A DNA stretch of 64,000 nt from Sutcliffiella sp. FSL R7-0096 (GCF_038595065.1 NZ_CP152003.1:3824001-3888000), one strand, 5' to 3'; positions 43,924 to 54,242 are shown, numbered from the stretch's first letter. Program-made: numbers and translations. Notes: generated from the sequence alone by a model not told the origin.

Positions 43924-45513
43924 ATGATGAAAACGGTTGGGATCGATAATGGGTTAACAAAATTAATTTACGGAAGTAACACACATGTACAGCTTTCTGT
44001 TCCGCAATTGGTGGAAAAAGTATTAAACCGTAACGAAGGCTGCTTGACCTCTACAGGTGCTGTGCTCGCAACCACTGGAAAATACACGGGTCGCTCCCCT
44101 AAAGATAAATTTATTGTGGAAGAAGAGTTAAGCAAAGATAAAATCGATTGGGGAACCGTAAACAGCCCTATCTCAGAAGACGTGTTTGACCGCTTGTATA
44201 ATAAAGTACTAACATACTTAGAAAATAAAGAGGAGATTTTTGTTTTTAAAGGATTTGCCGGAGCTGATGAAAAATATCAATTACCTATCCAGGTAATTAA
44301 TGAGTTTGCATGGCACAACCTTTTTGCTCAACAGTTATTCATCAAACCAAACGAAGAGCAGTTGGCCAAACATGAAACCTCCTTCAGCATTGTATCTGCA
44401 CCAAACTTCAAGGCTGACCCAGCTGTGGATGGCACCAACTCAGAAGCATTCATCATCATTTCCTTCAGCAAACGCGTCGTTCTTATCGGTGGTACGGAAT
44501 ATGCTGGAGAAATGAAAAAGTCCATCTTCTCTGTTATGAACTACCTTTTACCGGAAAACGGCATCATGCCGATGCACTGCTCTGCAAATGTAGGCCGTGA
44601 AGGCGATGTAGCCTTATTCTTCGGACTATCCGGAACAGGTAAAACAACCCTATCCGCTGATCCAAACCGCAAGCTTATTGGTGATGATGAGCACGGTTGG
44701 TCCAACACGGGCGTATTCAACATTGAGGGCGGCTGCTATGCAAAATGCATCGGCCTGACACATGAAAAAGAACCACAAATCTTTGATGCAATCCGTTTCG
44801 GATCTGTGTTAGAAAATGTGGTCATTGATGGACAATCCAGAATTGCCGACTATGATAACTCTACACTAACAGAAAACACACGTGCAGCATATTCCTTGGA
44901 TGCAATGGAAAATATCGTCCAACCTAGCATTGCCGGCCATCCGACAACCATCGTCTTTTTGACAGCTGATGCAACGGGCGTATTGCCTCCTATCTCCAAG
45001 CTTTCAAAAGAACAGGCGATGTTCCACTTCTTAAGTGGTTACACGAGTAAGCTTGCAGGTACAGAGCGCGGAATCACATCACCACAAGCAACATTCTCTA
45101 CTTGCTTCGGTTCACCGTTCCTGCCGCTTCCAGCTACGACTTATGCAGAGATGCTCGGTAAGAAAATCGATGAGCACAACGTCCAAGTCTACCTTGTCAA
45201 CACAGGCTGGACTGGCGGAGAATATGGTGTTGGAAACCGCATGAAGCTTTCTTACACTAGAGCGATGGTACAGGCGGCACTTGAAGGCGACCTGACAAAT
45301 GTAGAAGTGGAAACAGACCCTTACTTCGGAGTTTCCATCCCTGTGCATGTCCCTGGTGTACCTGATGAAGTGTTGCAACCGAAGAAAACTTGGCATGACG
45401 AAGAAAAATACGATCAGTTTGCTCGTGAGCTTGCAGGCAAATTCAAAGCAAACTTCAAGAAATTTGAGAATGTACCGGCGGAAGTCCTTGAGATGGGCGG
45501 GCCTACGGTTTAA
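43924..45513 (+). CDS. pckA: Phosphoenolpyruvate carboxykinase (ATP)
   Basis: Gluconeogenic conversion of oxaloacetate to phosphoenolpyruvate. 529 residues with the ATP-type kinase motifs [18 protein letters not shown] (P-loop near 237) and [10 protein letters not shown], a [10 protein letters not shown] segment and the substrate-binding RSPKDKFIV near 59. RBS GAAGGAGAG. Likely controlled by CcpN. Its terminator is shared with the convergent ytmA. Confidence 0.97.
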   Translation: MMKTVGIDNGLTKLIYGSNTHVQLSVPQLVEKVLNRNEGCLTSTGAVLATTGKYTGRSPKDKFIVEEELSKDKIDWGTVNSPISEDVFDRLYNKVLTYLENKEEIFVFKGFAGADEKYQLPIQVINEFAWHNLFAQQLFIKPNEEQLAKHETSFSIVSAPNFKADPAVDGTNSEAFIIISFSKRVVLIGGTEYAGEMKKSIFSVMNYLLPENGIMPMHCSANVGREGDVALFFGLSGTGKTTLSADPNRKLIGDDEHGWSNTGVFNIEGGCYAKCIGLTHEKEPQIFDAIRFGSVLENVVIDGQSRIADYDNSTLTENTRAAYSLDAMENIVQPSIAGHPTTIVFLTADATGVLPPISKLSKEQAMFHFLSGYTSKLAGTERGITSPQATFSTCFGSPFLPLPATTYAEMLGKKIDEHNVQVYLVNTGWTGGEYGVGNRMKLSYTRAMVQAALEGDLTNVEVETDPYFGVSIPVHVPGVPDEVLQPKKTWHDEEKYDQFARELAGKFKANFKKFENVPAEVLEMGGPTV

Positions 45514-45519
45514 TACAGA

Positions 45520-45560
45520 GAAGAGCGGAAACCATCATCATTGGTTCCGCTCTTTCTTTT
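45520..45560. terminator. Bidirectional terminator between pckA and ytmA
   Basis: AAGAGCGGAAACC...GGTTCCGCTCTTTCTTTT; it overlaps the last codons of ytmA. Confidence 0.88.
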
Positions 45561-46338
45561 GTTCTTTCATCCACAATGTCAACCGCTCCACAATCCTCCG
45601 GTTCTCCCTTGGCGGAAAATAATGCGTGTACTCCGGATAATACCATGCCTCCACCTTCTTTCCCATCTCCTTCGCACACCTTTCTAATCGATAGGAGTGC
45701 TCAATGGAAACGTTCTTGTCCCGCTCCCCGTGGATAAGCAAGATTGGAGCATCCAACCTATCAAGCTCCAGTAAAGGCGTCCGCCATTCATATCGTTCCG
45801 GATACTTATTCGGCGTTCCTCCTATCACACGTTTCATCATGCGGCGCAAATCCACTCTTTCCTCGTAGGTGAGAAACATATCAGATACCCCGCCCCAGGA
45901 TACAACAGAACACACTTCAGGAAACTCTATTCCTGTCATAAGAGCCATCACGCCCCCACGTGAGAAACCGAACACATGAATGCGGTCAGCCTTCACCTTT
46001 TTTAGACCTGCTAACAACTTATAAGCAGAAAACGCATCCACCCTGTCATCCCCAGCAAAGTCTTCATTTCCCTCCCCACCTTGATTACCACGGTAAAAAG
46101 GTGCCATTACCACAAACCCTTCCGAGGCGAACTGAACGATCCTACCAACCCGGACCTGTCCGACATTTTTGATTCCGCCCCTTAAATATAGAAATCCATC
46201 ATACTTCCCCTCCGCTTTCGGTTCGGCAAGTAACCCCTTCACCTTCAACCCACCGCTATAATATGTTACCGAAAAAACAAGGATATGCGGACTTGGTGAT
46301 GGATATGGAGTTTTTTCAACAATCATCCCGTCTTGCAA
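45538..46338 (-). CDS. ytmA: Prolyl-oligopeptidase-type alpha/beta hydrolase YtmA
   Basis: A 266-residue S9-family-like hydrolase: nucleophile GFSRGG near 121, oxyanion region LRGGIKN near 51, Asp in LLIHGERDKNVS near 206 and catalytic His in YTHYFPPREN near 240. Substrate unknown. The frame opens with TTG at 46338, seven bases after GGGGGG; an ATG at 46326 (MIVEK, the family's usual N-terminus) is the alternative start. Confidence 0.85.
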   Translation of the reverse strand: MQDGMIVEKTPYPSPSPHILVFSVTYYSGGLKVKGLLAEPKAEGKYDGFLYLRGGIKNVGQVRVGRIVQFASEGFVVMAPFYRGNQGGEGNEDFAGDDRVDAFSAYKLLAGLKKVKADRIHVFGFSRGGVMALMTGIEFPEVCSVVSWGGVSDMFLTYEERVDLRRMMKRVIGGTPNKYPERYEWRTPLLELDRLDAPILLIHGERDKNVSIEHSYRLERCAKEMGKKVEAWYYPEYTHYFPPRENRRIVERLTLWMKEQKKERNQ

Positions 46339-46449
46339 AATATTGCCCCCCTTTTACGCACTAGGCATTCACACATATTTAGCACAAATCATACGCTACT
46401 CTATACAAACATACAAAGCATATGCCCAAAATTTCTGAGGAGGTTGGAC

Positions 46450-47445
46450 ATGAAAGGTTTACGAATAGCATCAAGTATTTTATTATCATTTATTTTAATC
46501 GTTGCCCTTGCAGCTTGCGGTGGTGGCAAAACAGAAAAGGTCCGGATTGCCGAAGTTACCCGTTCTATTTTCTATGCTCCCCAATATGTTGCGATTGAAA
46601 AAGGCTTTTTTGAAGAAGAAGGACTTGAAGTGGAACTTACCACAACTTGGGGTGGGGATAAAACGATGACCACCCTTTTGGCTGACGGTGCGGAAGTGGC
46701 ATTGGTAGGTTCGGAGACATCCATTTATGTGTATGCGCAAGGCTCGAATGACCCAATCATCAACTTTGCCCAGCTAACGCAGACAGACGGAACATTTTTA
46801 GTGTCCAGAGAAAAGCTTGAAACCTTTTCGTGGGACGATTTAAAAGGCAGGACATTCCTTGGTCAGCGCAAAGGTGGGATGCCACAAATGGCTGGAGAGT
46901 TTGTCCTTAAAAAACATGGTATTGATCCACAAAATGATTTGAATCTCATCCAAAATGTCGACTTTGCTAATATCCCTAGTGCCTTCGCTTCAGGAACAGG
47001 AGAATTCGTGCAGCTGTTCGAACCGCAGGCTAGTATTTTTGAAGCGGAAGGCATTGGTTATATCGTCGCTTCTTTCGGGGAAGAATCAGGCCACCTTCCA
47101 TATACGACATTCATGGCCAAAGAAAGCTTTTTAAAAGAGAATGCAGAAGCAGCTCAAAAATTCACCCGCGCCCTCTACAAGGCACAGCAATGGGTGGAAA
47201 ATAATCCTGCCTCTGAAACAGCCAAAGTCATTCTCCCATATTTTGAGGATACATCGGTGGAGTTGATTGAAACCGTAATAGACCGCTATAAGAGTCAAGG
47301 CTCCTTCGCAACTGACCCAATCCTTGACCAAGAGGAGTGGGAAAACCTGCAGAACATCATGCAAGAAGCCGGTGAGCTACCCAAATATGTAGAACATGGC
47401 ACACTGGTCAATACCACCATTGCAGAAGAGGTAATGGAAGAATAG
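46450..47445 (+). CDS. ytlA: ABC transporter substrate-binding lipoprotein YtlA
   Basis: A 331-residue NMT1/SsuA-type binding protein with lipobox ALAAC (Cys near 23), followed by VRIAEVTRSIFYAPQYVAIEKGFFEEEGLEVEL, typical of the family that binds pyrimidine precursors, sulfonates or taurine. It is exported and lipid-anchored. The ATG at 46450 with GAGGAGG upstream is preferred over the longer frame. It starts the ytlA-ytlC-ytlD importer operon. The substrate is not established. Confidence 0.88.
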   Translation: MKGLRIASSILLSFILIVALAACGGGKTEKVRIAEVTRSIFYAPQYVAIEKGFFEEEGLEVELTTTWGGDKTMTTLLADGAEVALVGSETSIYVYAQGSNDPIINFAQLTQTDGTFLVSREKLETFSWDDLKGRTFLGQRKGGMPQMAGEFVLKKHGIDPQNDLNLIQNVDFANIPSAFASGTGEFVQLFEPQASIFEAEGIGYIVASFGEESGHLPYTTFMAKESFLKENAEAAQKFTRALYKAQQWVENNPASETAKVILPYFEDTSVELIETVIDRYKSQGSFATDPILDQEEWENLQNIMQEAGELPKYVEHGTLVNTTIAEEVMEE

Positions 47446-47456
47446 GATGATGAACG

Positions 47457-48236
47457 ATGAGTTTATTATCAATCAATAACATTGGACATATTTATTTCAC
47501 ACCGGAACGGGCCACAAAGGTCCTAGAGGACATTTCCATCACAATCGAGGAGGGGGAGTTCATCTCCATTCTCGGCCCTAGTGGCTGTGGGAAAACGACG
47601 CTGCTCTCCATCATCGCAGGCCTGCTTAAGCCAACAGAGGGAAAGGTTCTGCTTGGAGAAAAACCTTCAAGGGACTGCATTGCTGATATCGGCTATATGC
47701 TCCAACAGGATTACCTTTTTCCTTGGAAAACAATTGAAGAAAATGTACTCCTTGGTTTGAAAATATCAAATAAACGTTCCAAAAAAACGATAGAAAAAAC
47801 TTTGCAGTTATTAAAAGATATGGGACTTCCTGATGTGGAAAAACTATATCCTTCCCAGCTTTCAGGCGGGATGAGGCAACGGGCCGCACTTGTCCGCACA
47901 CTTGCTACAGACCCTGCGCTCCTTCTACTTGATGAACCGTTTTCGGCCCTCGATTATCAAACAAAGTTAAAACTCGAGGACCTTGTTTTTTCCACACTCA
48001 AATCCTTTAAAAAAACTGCGTTGCTTGTTACCCATGATATCGGGGAAGCCATTGCCATGAGTGACCGGATTTTCTTGTTAAAAGCAAATCCAGGCCGTTT
48101 GGCAAAAACGTTCATCGTCCCAGAAGAATTAAGAAACATGGTCCCATTCGAAGCAAGGCAACATAAGGATTTCTCCACCTTGTTCCAAAAGATCTGGAAG
48201 GAGCTGGAGCAACTTGAACAAGAAAGCGAACATTGA
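47457..48236 (+). CDS. ytlC: ABC transporter ATP-binding protein YtlC
   Basis: A 259-residue nitrate/sulfonate/taurine-type ATPase: Walker [10 protein letters not shown] near 39, Q-loop LQQDYLFPW, signature LSGGMRQR, Walker [13 protein letters not shown] and H-loop VTHD. Begins 11 bases after ytlA and overlaps ytlD by 23 bases. Confidence 0.92.
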   Translation: MSLLSINNIGHIYFTPERATKVLEDISITIEEGEFISILGPSGCGKTTLLSIIAGLLKPTEGKVLLGEKPSRDCIADIGYMLQQDYLFPWKTIEENVLLGLKISNKRSKKTIEKTLQLLKDMGLPDVEKLYPSQLSGGMRQRAALVRTLATDPALLLLDEPFSALDYQTKLKLEDLVFSTLKSFKKTALLVTHDIGEAIAMSDRIFLLKANPGRLAKTFIVPEELRNMVPFEARQHKDFSTLFQKIWKELEQLEQESEH

Positions 48237-49020
48237 CCTCCTTCATGCTGATTTCCTGAAGCAAAGAAAAAAAGTGACCTATAAAGTAAGGTTATATCAA
48301 TTAATCATTTTCGTCGTGTTCTTCGCTTCATGGGAAATGGCAGGAAAAAACAGTTGGATCAATCCCCTGCTGTTCAGCTATCCAAGCCGGATCTGGAATC
48401 TTTTCATTGATAAAATTCGGGACGGTACACTGCTTTCCAATATCAGTATCACCGTTACAGAAACCATCTTTGGATTTATCCTAGGTACACTCATCGGTAC
48501 TATTATGGCAGCGATCCTATGGTGGTCGCCTATGATTTCAAGAGTACTCGAGCCTTACCTGGTCATCCTAAACGCGATGCCTAAAGTGGCGCTTGGACCT
48601 ATCTTGATTGTTGCCATTGGACCTAATATGGGGTCCATCATCACAATGGGAGCCATCATCTCGGTGATCATCACCACCATTGTGGTCTACACCGCCTTTA
48701 AAGAAGTGGATACCAACTACCTGAAGGTACTGAGGACCTTCGGGGCGACCCGTGCACAGCTCTTCCAACAAGCCGTGCTTCCTGCATCCTATCCCACCAT
48801 CATTTCCACCTTGAAGGTGAACGTCGGTCTCGCATGGGTGGGGGTCATAGTCGGAGAGTTCCTGGTCAGTTCCAAAGGGCTTGGCTATATGATCATCTAT
48901 GGGTTCCAAGTATTCAACTTCACCCTGGTGCTGTTGAGCCTGCTGATCATCGCTGTATTTGCCACCATCATGTACCAGCTGGTGGAGTATTTGGAGAGAA
49001 AATTGGTTAAACACACTTAA
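48214..49020 (+). CDS. ytlD: ABC transporter permease YtlD
   Basis: A 268-residue permease of the BPD family with about six helices; the EAA-type loop is [26 protein letters not shown] near 185. The start is a TTG within ytlC, with GGAG upstream, implying coupling. With ytlA and ytlC it completes an importer. Confidence 0.9.
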   Translation: MNKKANIDLLHADFLKQRKKVTYKVRLYQLIIFVVFFASWEMAGKNSWINPLLFSYPSRIWNLFIDKIRDGTLLSNISITVTETIFGFILGTLIGTIMAAILWWSPMISRVLEPYLVILNAMPKVALGPILIVAIGPNMGSIITMGAIISVIITTIVVYTAFKEVDTNYLKVLRTFGATRAQLFQQAVLPASYPTIISTLKVNVGLAWVGVIVGEFLVSSKGLGYMIIYGFQVFNFTLVLLSLLIIAVFATIMYQLVEYLERKLVKHT

Positions 49021-49035
49021 CTCAATGAAAATGTA

Positions 49036-49071
49036 AAGAGCAACCCCGGTTAAATGGAGTTGCTCTTTTTA
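49036..49071 (+). terminator. Terminator of ytlA-ytlC-ytlD
   Basis: AAGAGCAACCCCGG...GGAGTTGCTCTTTTTA, 15 bases after the ytlD stop. Confidence 0.88.
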
Positions 49072-49242
49072 ATTGGCTCTTTTCTCAAAGGTTGTTGCCA
49101 TTTACTAGGAAAAAGTTGGCAATTGGACCTTTTGCCGCACACATACTCTAAACTATATATGCAGTCTAATCATTCAGCCGGGAAAAGGGCACGATAGTAA
49201 GGGATATAACGGTAAATTTATAAATACTATGAAGTAACAAGT

Positions 49243-49713
49243 TTACGAAAACAATTTCTTAATTTTCTCAAGGCTATATGTCAGCACATCATCTTTCATT
49301 ATAAAGCTGAATCGACTATCTTTTTTGACATTTCCGGGAATCTGCCTCAATAAGACAGGTCCATTTGTTTCAAAATATGTATCCTGCTTTTCAAGCTTTT
49401 CGATGATGGCAAAGTAAACATTTTTGATAATGATCTTCTCTCTTCCATCCACTTTATATTGCCCTATGTATTGCAACTGGGCCACATGCCCACCTGTTTC
49501 TTCCTTCACTTCCCTGATTGCTCCCTGATCTGCAGTTTCCCCAATCTCTACTTTTCCGCCCGGAAACTCCAGTCCACGGTTTTTATGGCTGGTCAACAAC
49601 CACTGGTCCTCATATCGGCAAATAACCCAGACGTGTTTGGGGTCTCGAGAAAAAGGATGGTCTTCAAAGGATAACATCACTCGGTTGTTATAAATATCTT
49701 CAAACTCATACAT
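49243..49713 (-). CDS. ytkD: Nudix hydrolase YtkD (8-oxo-dGTP-type)
   Basis: A 156-residue Nudix protein with a complete box, GGKVEIGETADQGAIREVKE plus ETG (about 51-74). In B. subtilis YtkD hydrolyses 8-oxo-dGTP and can act as an RNA pyrophosphohydrolase (RppH-like). N- and C-terminal lengths agree with the family. Located as in B. subtilis, near dps. Confidence 0.9.
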   Translation of the reverse strand: MYEFEDIYNNRVMLSFEDHPFSRDPKHVWVICRYEDQWLLTSHKNRGLEFPGGKVEIGETADQGAIREVKEETGGHVAQLQYIGQYKVDGREKIIIKNVYFAIIEKLEKQDTYFETNGPVLLRQIPGNVKKDSRFSFIMKDDVLTYSLEKIKKLFS

Positions 49714-49819
49714 ACTATCGAAACTCCAATATCTCTTTTTTTCTTATTTATCTTATCATAGTAGCATCGAAAATGTGAGAGTCAAGTACCCCATTTAGAC
49801 CATCATTCCTAAAAAAATT

Positions 49820-50140
49820 CTATTCAATTACATCATCCATCAGCCCTTGGTTCTTTATATGGGCCTTCGTTGCATCATCCCCAAGCTCATAAATCATCTT
49901 GAAAGCGTGTTGCAACCCGTTGTCGTAAGCATCATTTTCACGGTCGTAATGGTATTGTATAAACGGAATGTGCGCTCTCCAAAAGCTTTGCCAATCGGAA
50001 GAATAGTTCTGATCAAAGATCTCTCTTAATTGTGTGATTTCATCATCAGTAGCCTGAATTTGATAATCCCAAGGAGTTGATGTGCTCACTTGTGAAATAG
50101 ATCCTTCTGCAAGAGAAATATAATATGTTTTTCGCTCCAT
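49820..50140 (-). CDS. Conserved hypothetical protein (106 aa)
   Basis: A 106-residue soluble acidic protein, MERKTYYISLAEGSISQ..., with an aromatic WRAHIPFIQYHYDREND motif. I recall similar Bacillus proteins loosely labelled as hydrolases, without catalytic evidence, and I see no active-site motif. The ATG has no striking ribosome binding site (AAAGGGTGAAAAC). It lies between ytkD and the holin-like gene. Confidence 0.7.
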   Translation of the reverse strand: MERKTYYISLAEGSISQVSTSTPWDYQIQATDDEITQLREIFDQNYSSDWQSFWRAHIPFIQYHYDRENDAYDNGLQHAFKMIYELGDDATKAHIKNQGLMDDVIE

Positions 50141-50213
50141 ATGTTTTCACCCTTTCCAGTGTCTTCTCTTATTTTCACTCAAACTCCGCGCTTTATTCTT
50201 CCAAGTCAACTTG

Positions 50214-50612
50214 TTAAGAATCCGCTTTTTTCTTGATTGCTTCAACTACTTTTTTTAACATTTTCGGAATTGGCACTCCCATGCGAGATGCATTTTCCAT
50301 TATAGAAATGAACTCATTCACTAGATAAAATAAAATGGTGACATCCTTTATCATGTTTGTACCCAAGATAGTATCCACCACATGGGCAATACTCACCAGG
50401 ACAAAAATGAAAACCTTTTGTGCGATTCCCTTTAAGCCTACCCGACTCGATAAGCGCTTTTCTACATAGGCAGCCAATATTCCCGTCACATAATCTACTA
50501 TGACAAATGCAATCAAAAAAATTAAAAGCTTATTGAAACCACCGTACAAAAGCGAAGCAATATAGCCGAATATAGAAACTGCACCCAAATACATCAAACT
50601 GTACTTGTCCAT
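50214..50612 (-). CDS. ytkC: Phage-holin-family membrane protein (YtkC-like)
   Basis: A 132-residue protein with three to four hydrophobic helices, of the toxin-secretion/phage-lysis holin (holin 4) family: LLIFLIAFVIVDYVTGILAAYVEKRLSSRVGLKGIAQKV is the family core. There is no adjacent endolysin or other phage gene, so this is a chromosomal holin-like protein as in B. subtilis ytkC rather than a prophage remnant. Function unknown. Confidence 0.85.
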   Translation of the reverse strand: MDKYSLMYLGAVSIFGYIASLLYGGFNKLLIFLIAFVIVDYVTGILAAYVEKRLSSRVGLKGIAQKVFIFVLVSIAHVVDTILGTNMIKDVTILFYLVNEFISIMENASRMGVPIPKMLKKVVEAIKKKADS

Positions 50613-50782
50613 GACAACTCCCCACTCAACTCAATTTTTATTTTTGATAATAAACCAACTAATTTCCATACAGCATAATATGCAATCTGCCAGCTTCCGG
50701 TTACGAGTTAGTAGAGTTTTTTGTATGAACAGGGAAAAATCGTGAAAACTAACTATTACTTTACTAGAGGAGATAGTTTATC

Positions 50783-51019
50783 ATGAAAACCTTTGAAACG
50801 TTCGTAAATAAATACCATAAAAAATGGATAAGAGAAGATGAAGACATTGATGCAGTCGCATTTTCGATTGTAAACAGCTTTACAAGGGAACAATGCTTAG
50901 ACCTTCTTAACGAATTATCGGATGAGGAGCTTCATCTAGTGGTAGCTCAGTTAGTGATGGAGCAAGTGAAAGAATTTCTGATAAAGGGGGAATACGGAGA
51001 AGGTGGGTTACTCCATTAA
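50783..51019 (+). CDS. Small acidic hypothetical protein (78 aa)
   Basis: A 78-residue helical protein (MKTFETFVNKYHKKWIREDEDIDAV...FLIKGEYGEGGLLH), reminiscent of small Bacillus proteins of the DUF6154 kind, which is a weak recollection. GAGGAG precedes the ATG and a strong terminator follows. Function unknown. Confidence 0.7.
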   Translation: MKTFETFVNKYHKKWIREDEDIDAVAFSIVNSFTREQCLDLLNELSDEELHLVVAQLVMEQVKEFLIKGEYGEGGLLH

Positions 51020-51030
51020 CTGATATTGTC

Positions 51031-51077
51031 AAAAAAAAGCCCGAGCCCCTAAAACTTCTTTCGGGCTTCGGGCTTTC
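51031..51077. terminator. Bidirectional terminator between small gene and dps
   Basis: AAAAAAGCCCGAGCCCC...and TTCGGGCTTCGGGCTTTCTC pair as an 11-bp stem. The T-run is strong for minus-strand dps transcripts. Confidence 0.85.
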
Positions 51078-51080
51078 TCA

Positions 51081-51521
51081 TTATTTTCCTAAAAATGCAT
51101 GTAACATCCAATTGTGTTTTTCCACACTCTGGTGAATGGCAAGTAGCATGTCCCCAGTAGTTTCATCTCCTGCCTGGTCTGCAATCTCCATACCTTCCTT
51201 TAACTCGTCAATAAGGGTCGAAAAGTCATTCGCAATGGACTCGACCATCTGCTTAGCAGACTCTTTCCCTTCCGCTTCATTGATAGTAGAAATCTCAAGG
51301 ATCTCCTTCATTGTTCCAACCGGAGTCCCTTCGATTGCCAACAGTCTTTCTGCCAACTCGTCGATATGGGTGGCAGCCTCTCCATATAACTCCTCAAACT
51401 TTTCATGGAGTGTGAAGAACTCAGGACCTTTAACAAACCAATGATAATTATGTAATTTGATAAAAAGGACACTCCAGTTAGCTACCTGCTTATTTACTAC
51501 TTCCGTTAGTTGTTGAGACAT
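51081..51521 (-). CDS. dps: Dps-family DNA-protecting mini-ferritin
   Basis: A 146-residue Dps/MrgA-like protein starting [16 protein letters not shown]. The ferroxidase ligands are seen as [10 protein letters not shown] (His near 30), [25 protein letters not shown] (His, Asp, Glu). It oxidises and stores iron as a dodecamer and protects DNA. The ATG at 51521 with AGGAGG seven bases upstream is chosen. Corresponds to B. subtilis dps (ytkB). Confidence 0.95.
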   Translation of the reverse strand: MSQQLTEVVNKQVANWSVLFIKLHNYHWFVKGPEFFTLHEKFEELYGEAATHIDELAERLLAIEGTPVGTMKEILEISTINEAEGKESAKQMVESIANDFSTLIDELKEGMEIADQAGDETTGDMLLAIHQSVEKHNWMLHAFLGK

Positions 51522-51679
51522 AAAAAAACCTCCTATAGACATAGCAATTTATATACTTTATTTACCCCCTTTAGCGTCTCCTTAAACAGATGACTTATGC
51601 CTCATTATAAAGCTTTTTATAAACCTCCACTTTAATGATAGAATAAGAAAAGCCATTATTAAAGGAGGATTTCCATCAA

Positions 51680-51841
51680 ATGATGACCATCTTGATCATC
51701 TGCATCATCATCGTAATTGTCGTGCTATTCCTGACCCTGCTCTCCACCAACAAAGCATACAAATACGAACACACCATAGACCCCGTCGACCAAGAAACAA
51801 CACACACCGAAAGCCGCCCCGACGTAGAGGAGAAAAAGTAA
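51680..51841 (+). CDS. ytzI: YtzI family small membrane protein (53 aa)
   Basis: A 53-codon frame beginning MMTILIICIIIVIVVLFLTL: one N-terminal transmembrane helix followed by a polar tail TNKAYKYEHTIDPVDQET, which resembles the B. subtilis YtzI protein (…KGYEYKHTVDP…). AAAGGAGG lies 11 bases before the first ATG. It sits between dps and luxS as in B. subtilis. Function unknown. Confidence 0.8.
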   Translation: MMTILIICIIIVIVVLFLTLLSTNKAYKYEHTIDPVDQETTHTESRPDVEEKK

Positions 51842-51855
51842 AGAAATTTTAAAAA

Positions 51856-51870
51856 AGGGGTCAGACCCCT
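51856..51870. repeat. Dispersed AGGGGTCAGACCCCT palindrome
   Basis: A perfect 15-base palindrome with the same core (GGGTCAGACCC) as the 42-bp tandem repeat near ytpB, located just after the ytzI stop codon. Confidence 0.6.
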
Positions 51871-51895
51871 AAAGGGATTTTACTCCTAACGTCGA

Positions 51896-51933
51896 AACCC
51901 CCTGAGCACCGACTGCTCAGGGGGTTCTTTTCT
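51896..51933 (+). terminator. Terminator downstream of ytzI
   Basis: AACCCCCTGAGCA...TGCTCAGGGGGTTCTTTTCTT, a 13-bp perfect stem. Confidence 0.88.
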
Positions 51934-51988
51934 TAATACTTATTTCATTATATTTCTTCTCATACTTTTCTTTTCATTAGCTTTAGGG

Positions 51989-52990
51989 TTAGTAGTATTC
52001 ATAGATGTAAGGTGAATCGGGTTGTTCGACTTTCTCCAGAGTGTCGACTTCGACGTATGGGAGCGTCCAGTTGTTGTATTGTGTTGTTGTCAACGTTCCG
52101 CTCACCTTAACCCAATCATCATTTTCCAGATCCGCTGCACCGCTCATAGTTGATAATGTTCCATAAACACTTGCGTCTGCTACACAACAAGATAGACCAA
52201 AACGAGCCACGACAAACTGGTTCTCTGAGAAGTCGGCTTCACGATACACAAACCCTACCATCTCAATCTTTTTACCGACAAACTCATTGATGCTCATATC
52301 AATTATGTTCATCATCGGAATATATCTGTCCTCATCGACGACAATCGTATCCATCTCAAGCATTTCAGCCTTCAATTCCTCATAATAACCCTCAGGTGGT
52401 TCTTGCAGTTCAAAGCCATCCGGGTGCTCCAAAGGTGCATCCGCTAACTGCTCATCAATGGAAGGTTGATTCTCTTGATCTTCCATATACCCTTCTGGAT
52501 CATCCAAATATGCTTCCGCCCTGGAGGTATCTGATTCTGAAGTATCCCCCTCTTCACCAGAACCACCTGCCGGCCCATCAAATGCCCCTGCCTGTTGTCG
52601 TTGCTCCACAATCTGCTTGGAATTCGTAAACCCCCGCTTATCAATGATGGAACTATCCAGAATGTTATCAGGAAACATAAAACCTGTCACAACAGGCAAC
52701 ACGAACATGGAATAGATCAAAATGGATTGAATCGGGGTGGAAGATTCCCCATGGTCAAATCCACAATTACACACCAATTCATCTTTATTTTTCGAGCCGC
52801 TCCGCCATATCTGCACAATACCCAGTATAAACAACGTCCCCGCTGCAAAATACATGAACGGCATCATTCGGGGAGCGATGAAATTCGTAATATCACCTGT
52901 CACCAAAAGCTTAAAAAACAAGAGAGTAAATCCTAATAGAATGATTCCACGTAAATAAATATGGAACCCATAGTCTCGATTATTTTCCAT
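51989..52990 (-). CDS. TIGR03943-family putative permease subunit (YcgQ-like)
   Basis: A 333-residue protein with four hydrophobic helices in the first 115 residues, a cysteine/histidine stretch CNCGFDHGE between them, a low-complexity acidic linker (about 130-190) and a C-terminal soluble domain with GLSCCVADASVYG. It is the usual partner of the permease encoded just upstream (18 bases apart, including its own site GGAGAGG). The Cys/His motifs suggest metal handling, and the neighbouring Zur-regulated genes fit that, but transport is unproven. Confidence 0.82.
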   Translation of the reverse strand: MENNRDYGFHIYLRGIILLGFTLLFFKLLVTGDITNFIAPRMMPFMYFAAGTLFILGIVQIWRSGSKNKDELVCNCGFDHGESSTPIQSILIYSMFVLPVVTGFMFPDNILDSSIIDKRGFTNSKQIVEQRQQAGAFDGPAGGSGEEGDTSESDTSRAEAYLDDPEGYMEDQENQPSIDEQLADAPLEHPDGFELQEPPEGYYEELKAEMLEMDTIVVDEDRYIPMMNIIDMSINEFVGKKIEMVGFVYREADFSENQFVVARFGLSCCVADASVYGTLSTMSGAADLENDDWVKVSGTLTTTQYNNWTLPYVEVDTLEKVEQPDSPYIYEYY

Positions 52991-53007
52991 ATGTCGTCAT
53001 CCTCTCC

Positions 53008-54018
53008 TTACAGCACCAGCTGTTGGAAAATAAGTATGCTCGCAAATACCACAACAGTCACAACAGCCATAAACACTAGTACGAATTTTGTACGGAAGTA
53101 GGCAAATAACATAAAAGTATTTTTCAAATCCAACATCGGACCATAAATCATGAACGCAAGTAACGATCCGGTGGTAAAGGTTGTCCCGAACGAAGCAGCA
53201 ACAAAAGCATCAGCCTCTGAACAAAGTGACAACACATAGGCAAATGCCATCATCACAGCCGGAGACAATACATCGTTCTGCCCTAATGCAAGCAAGATAC
53301 TGCGATCAAGAAATGTCTGGAATAAACTCGCAATGAACGCACCAGCAATCAAGTATTTACCCATATCAAAAAACTCATCGCTTGCATGATAGAACGTCGC
53401 CTTCCATTTGTTTTGCTGTAGCACAGGCTGCTCCAATTCAACGTCCTGCCTGCCCTGCAGCTCACTTTTCGTCCAGCGCAATTGGTTCTTATTATCAAAA
53501 AGCAACAACATCAATAACCCAATGACAATACATAATACAAAAGCAAGTCCAAAACGGCCATATAGAATGGTCGGATTTCCATTAAACGCGAAATATGTAG
53601 ATGCGACAACAACCGGATTCAGGATAGGTGCACCCACTAACAGCACTACCCCAACATGAAGAGGCATCCCTTTTTTGATCAATCTTCGCACTACAGGAAT
53701 GATCGCACATTCACATATTGGAAAAATGGCACCTAAAATAGCCGCAGGAATGATCGCAGCAAATGCATTTTTCGGAAGGAACTTTTTTATTGTTTCCTCT
53801 GACACGAATGTCTGGATAAGTGCAGAGGCGAAAACTCCAAGTAAAATAAACGGAATTGCTTCTATGACAATACTAAGAAATATCGTATTTACGTTCAGCC
53901 ACGAACTTGGAATATCAAATGGGATTTCTTTAAAATCCACAAAAAAGAACAGATACAAAAATACCCCAATCAACGCAAGTCCGATAGAATCTTTCAAAAG
54001 ACTATTGCTTGTCCTCAT
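53008..54018 (-). CDS. Permease, DUF318/ArsP-like (YcgR-like)
   Basis: A 336-residue membrane protein with eight or more helices. It contains the family's ICECAIIPVVRRLIKKGMPLHVGVVLLVGAPILNPVV and SEADAFVAASF motifs, with Cys and Glu in the membrane. Relatives include ArsP-type efflux proteins and putative divalent-cation permeases. The ATG at 54018 is chosen because AGGAG precedes it. It forms an operon with the YcgQ-like gene and is divergent from a Zur-boxed oxidoreductase gene. Confidence 0.85.
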   Translation of the reverse strand: MRTSNSLLKDSIGLALIGVFLYLFFFVDFKEIPFDIPSSWLNVNTIFLSIVIEAIPFILLGVFASALIQTFVSEETIKKFLPKNAFAAIIPAAILGAIFPICECAIIPVVRRLIKKGMPLHVGVVLLVGAPILNPVVVASTYFAFNGNPTILYGRFGLAFVLCIVIGLLMLLLFDNKNQLRWTKSELQGRQDVELEQPVLQQNKWKATFYHASDEFFDMGKYLIAGAFIASLFQTFLDRSILLALGQNDVLSPAVMMAFAYVLSLCSEADAFVAASFGTTFTTGSLLAFMIYGPMLDLKNTFMLFAYFRTKFVLVFMAVVTVVVFASILIFQQLVL

Positions 54019-54198
54019 ACTTCTACTCCTATCATATTTTCTATTTTGTATTATAACATATGAAACTTCCACTGCTTCATCTTAGATACTAGCAATATAT
54101 GTATAATCTATTTACTATATGATAGAAAAGTTTGAAAAGGGTTCCCCCTTTTACTTCTTGATTCCTAATGCATCTTACTATACTATATGTAATATCAT

Positions 54199-54219
54199 AA
54201 ATCGTAATAATTACTATTT
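54199..54219. promoter_or_regulatory. Zur box upstream of FAD oxidoreductase gene
   Basis: AAATCGTAAT-A-ATTACTATTT matches the Bacillus Zur consensus (AAATCGTAAT-N-ATTACGATTT) at all but one position. It is centred about 34 bases upstream of the ATG at 54243. The divergent permease start is 180 bases away on the other side. Confidence 0.85.
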
Positions 54220-54242
54220 TCACGAAGTGAGGAGTGTTTCCT

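Noticed and set aside
48568-49014. 148-codon His/Asp-rich frame opposite ytlD
   Set aside because: Antisense of membrane-helix codons; no start signals.
50214-50612. Prophage remnant suggested by the holin-like gene
   Set aside because: No endolysin, integrase or structural genes adjoin, and the position matches the chromosomal ytkC of B. subtilis.
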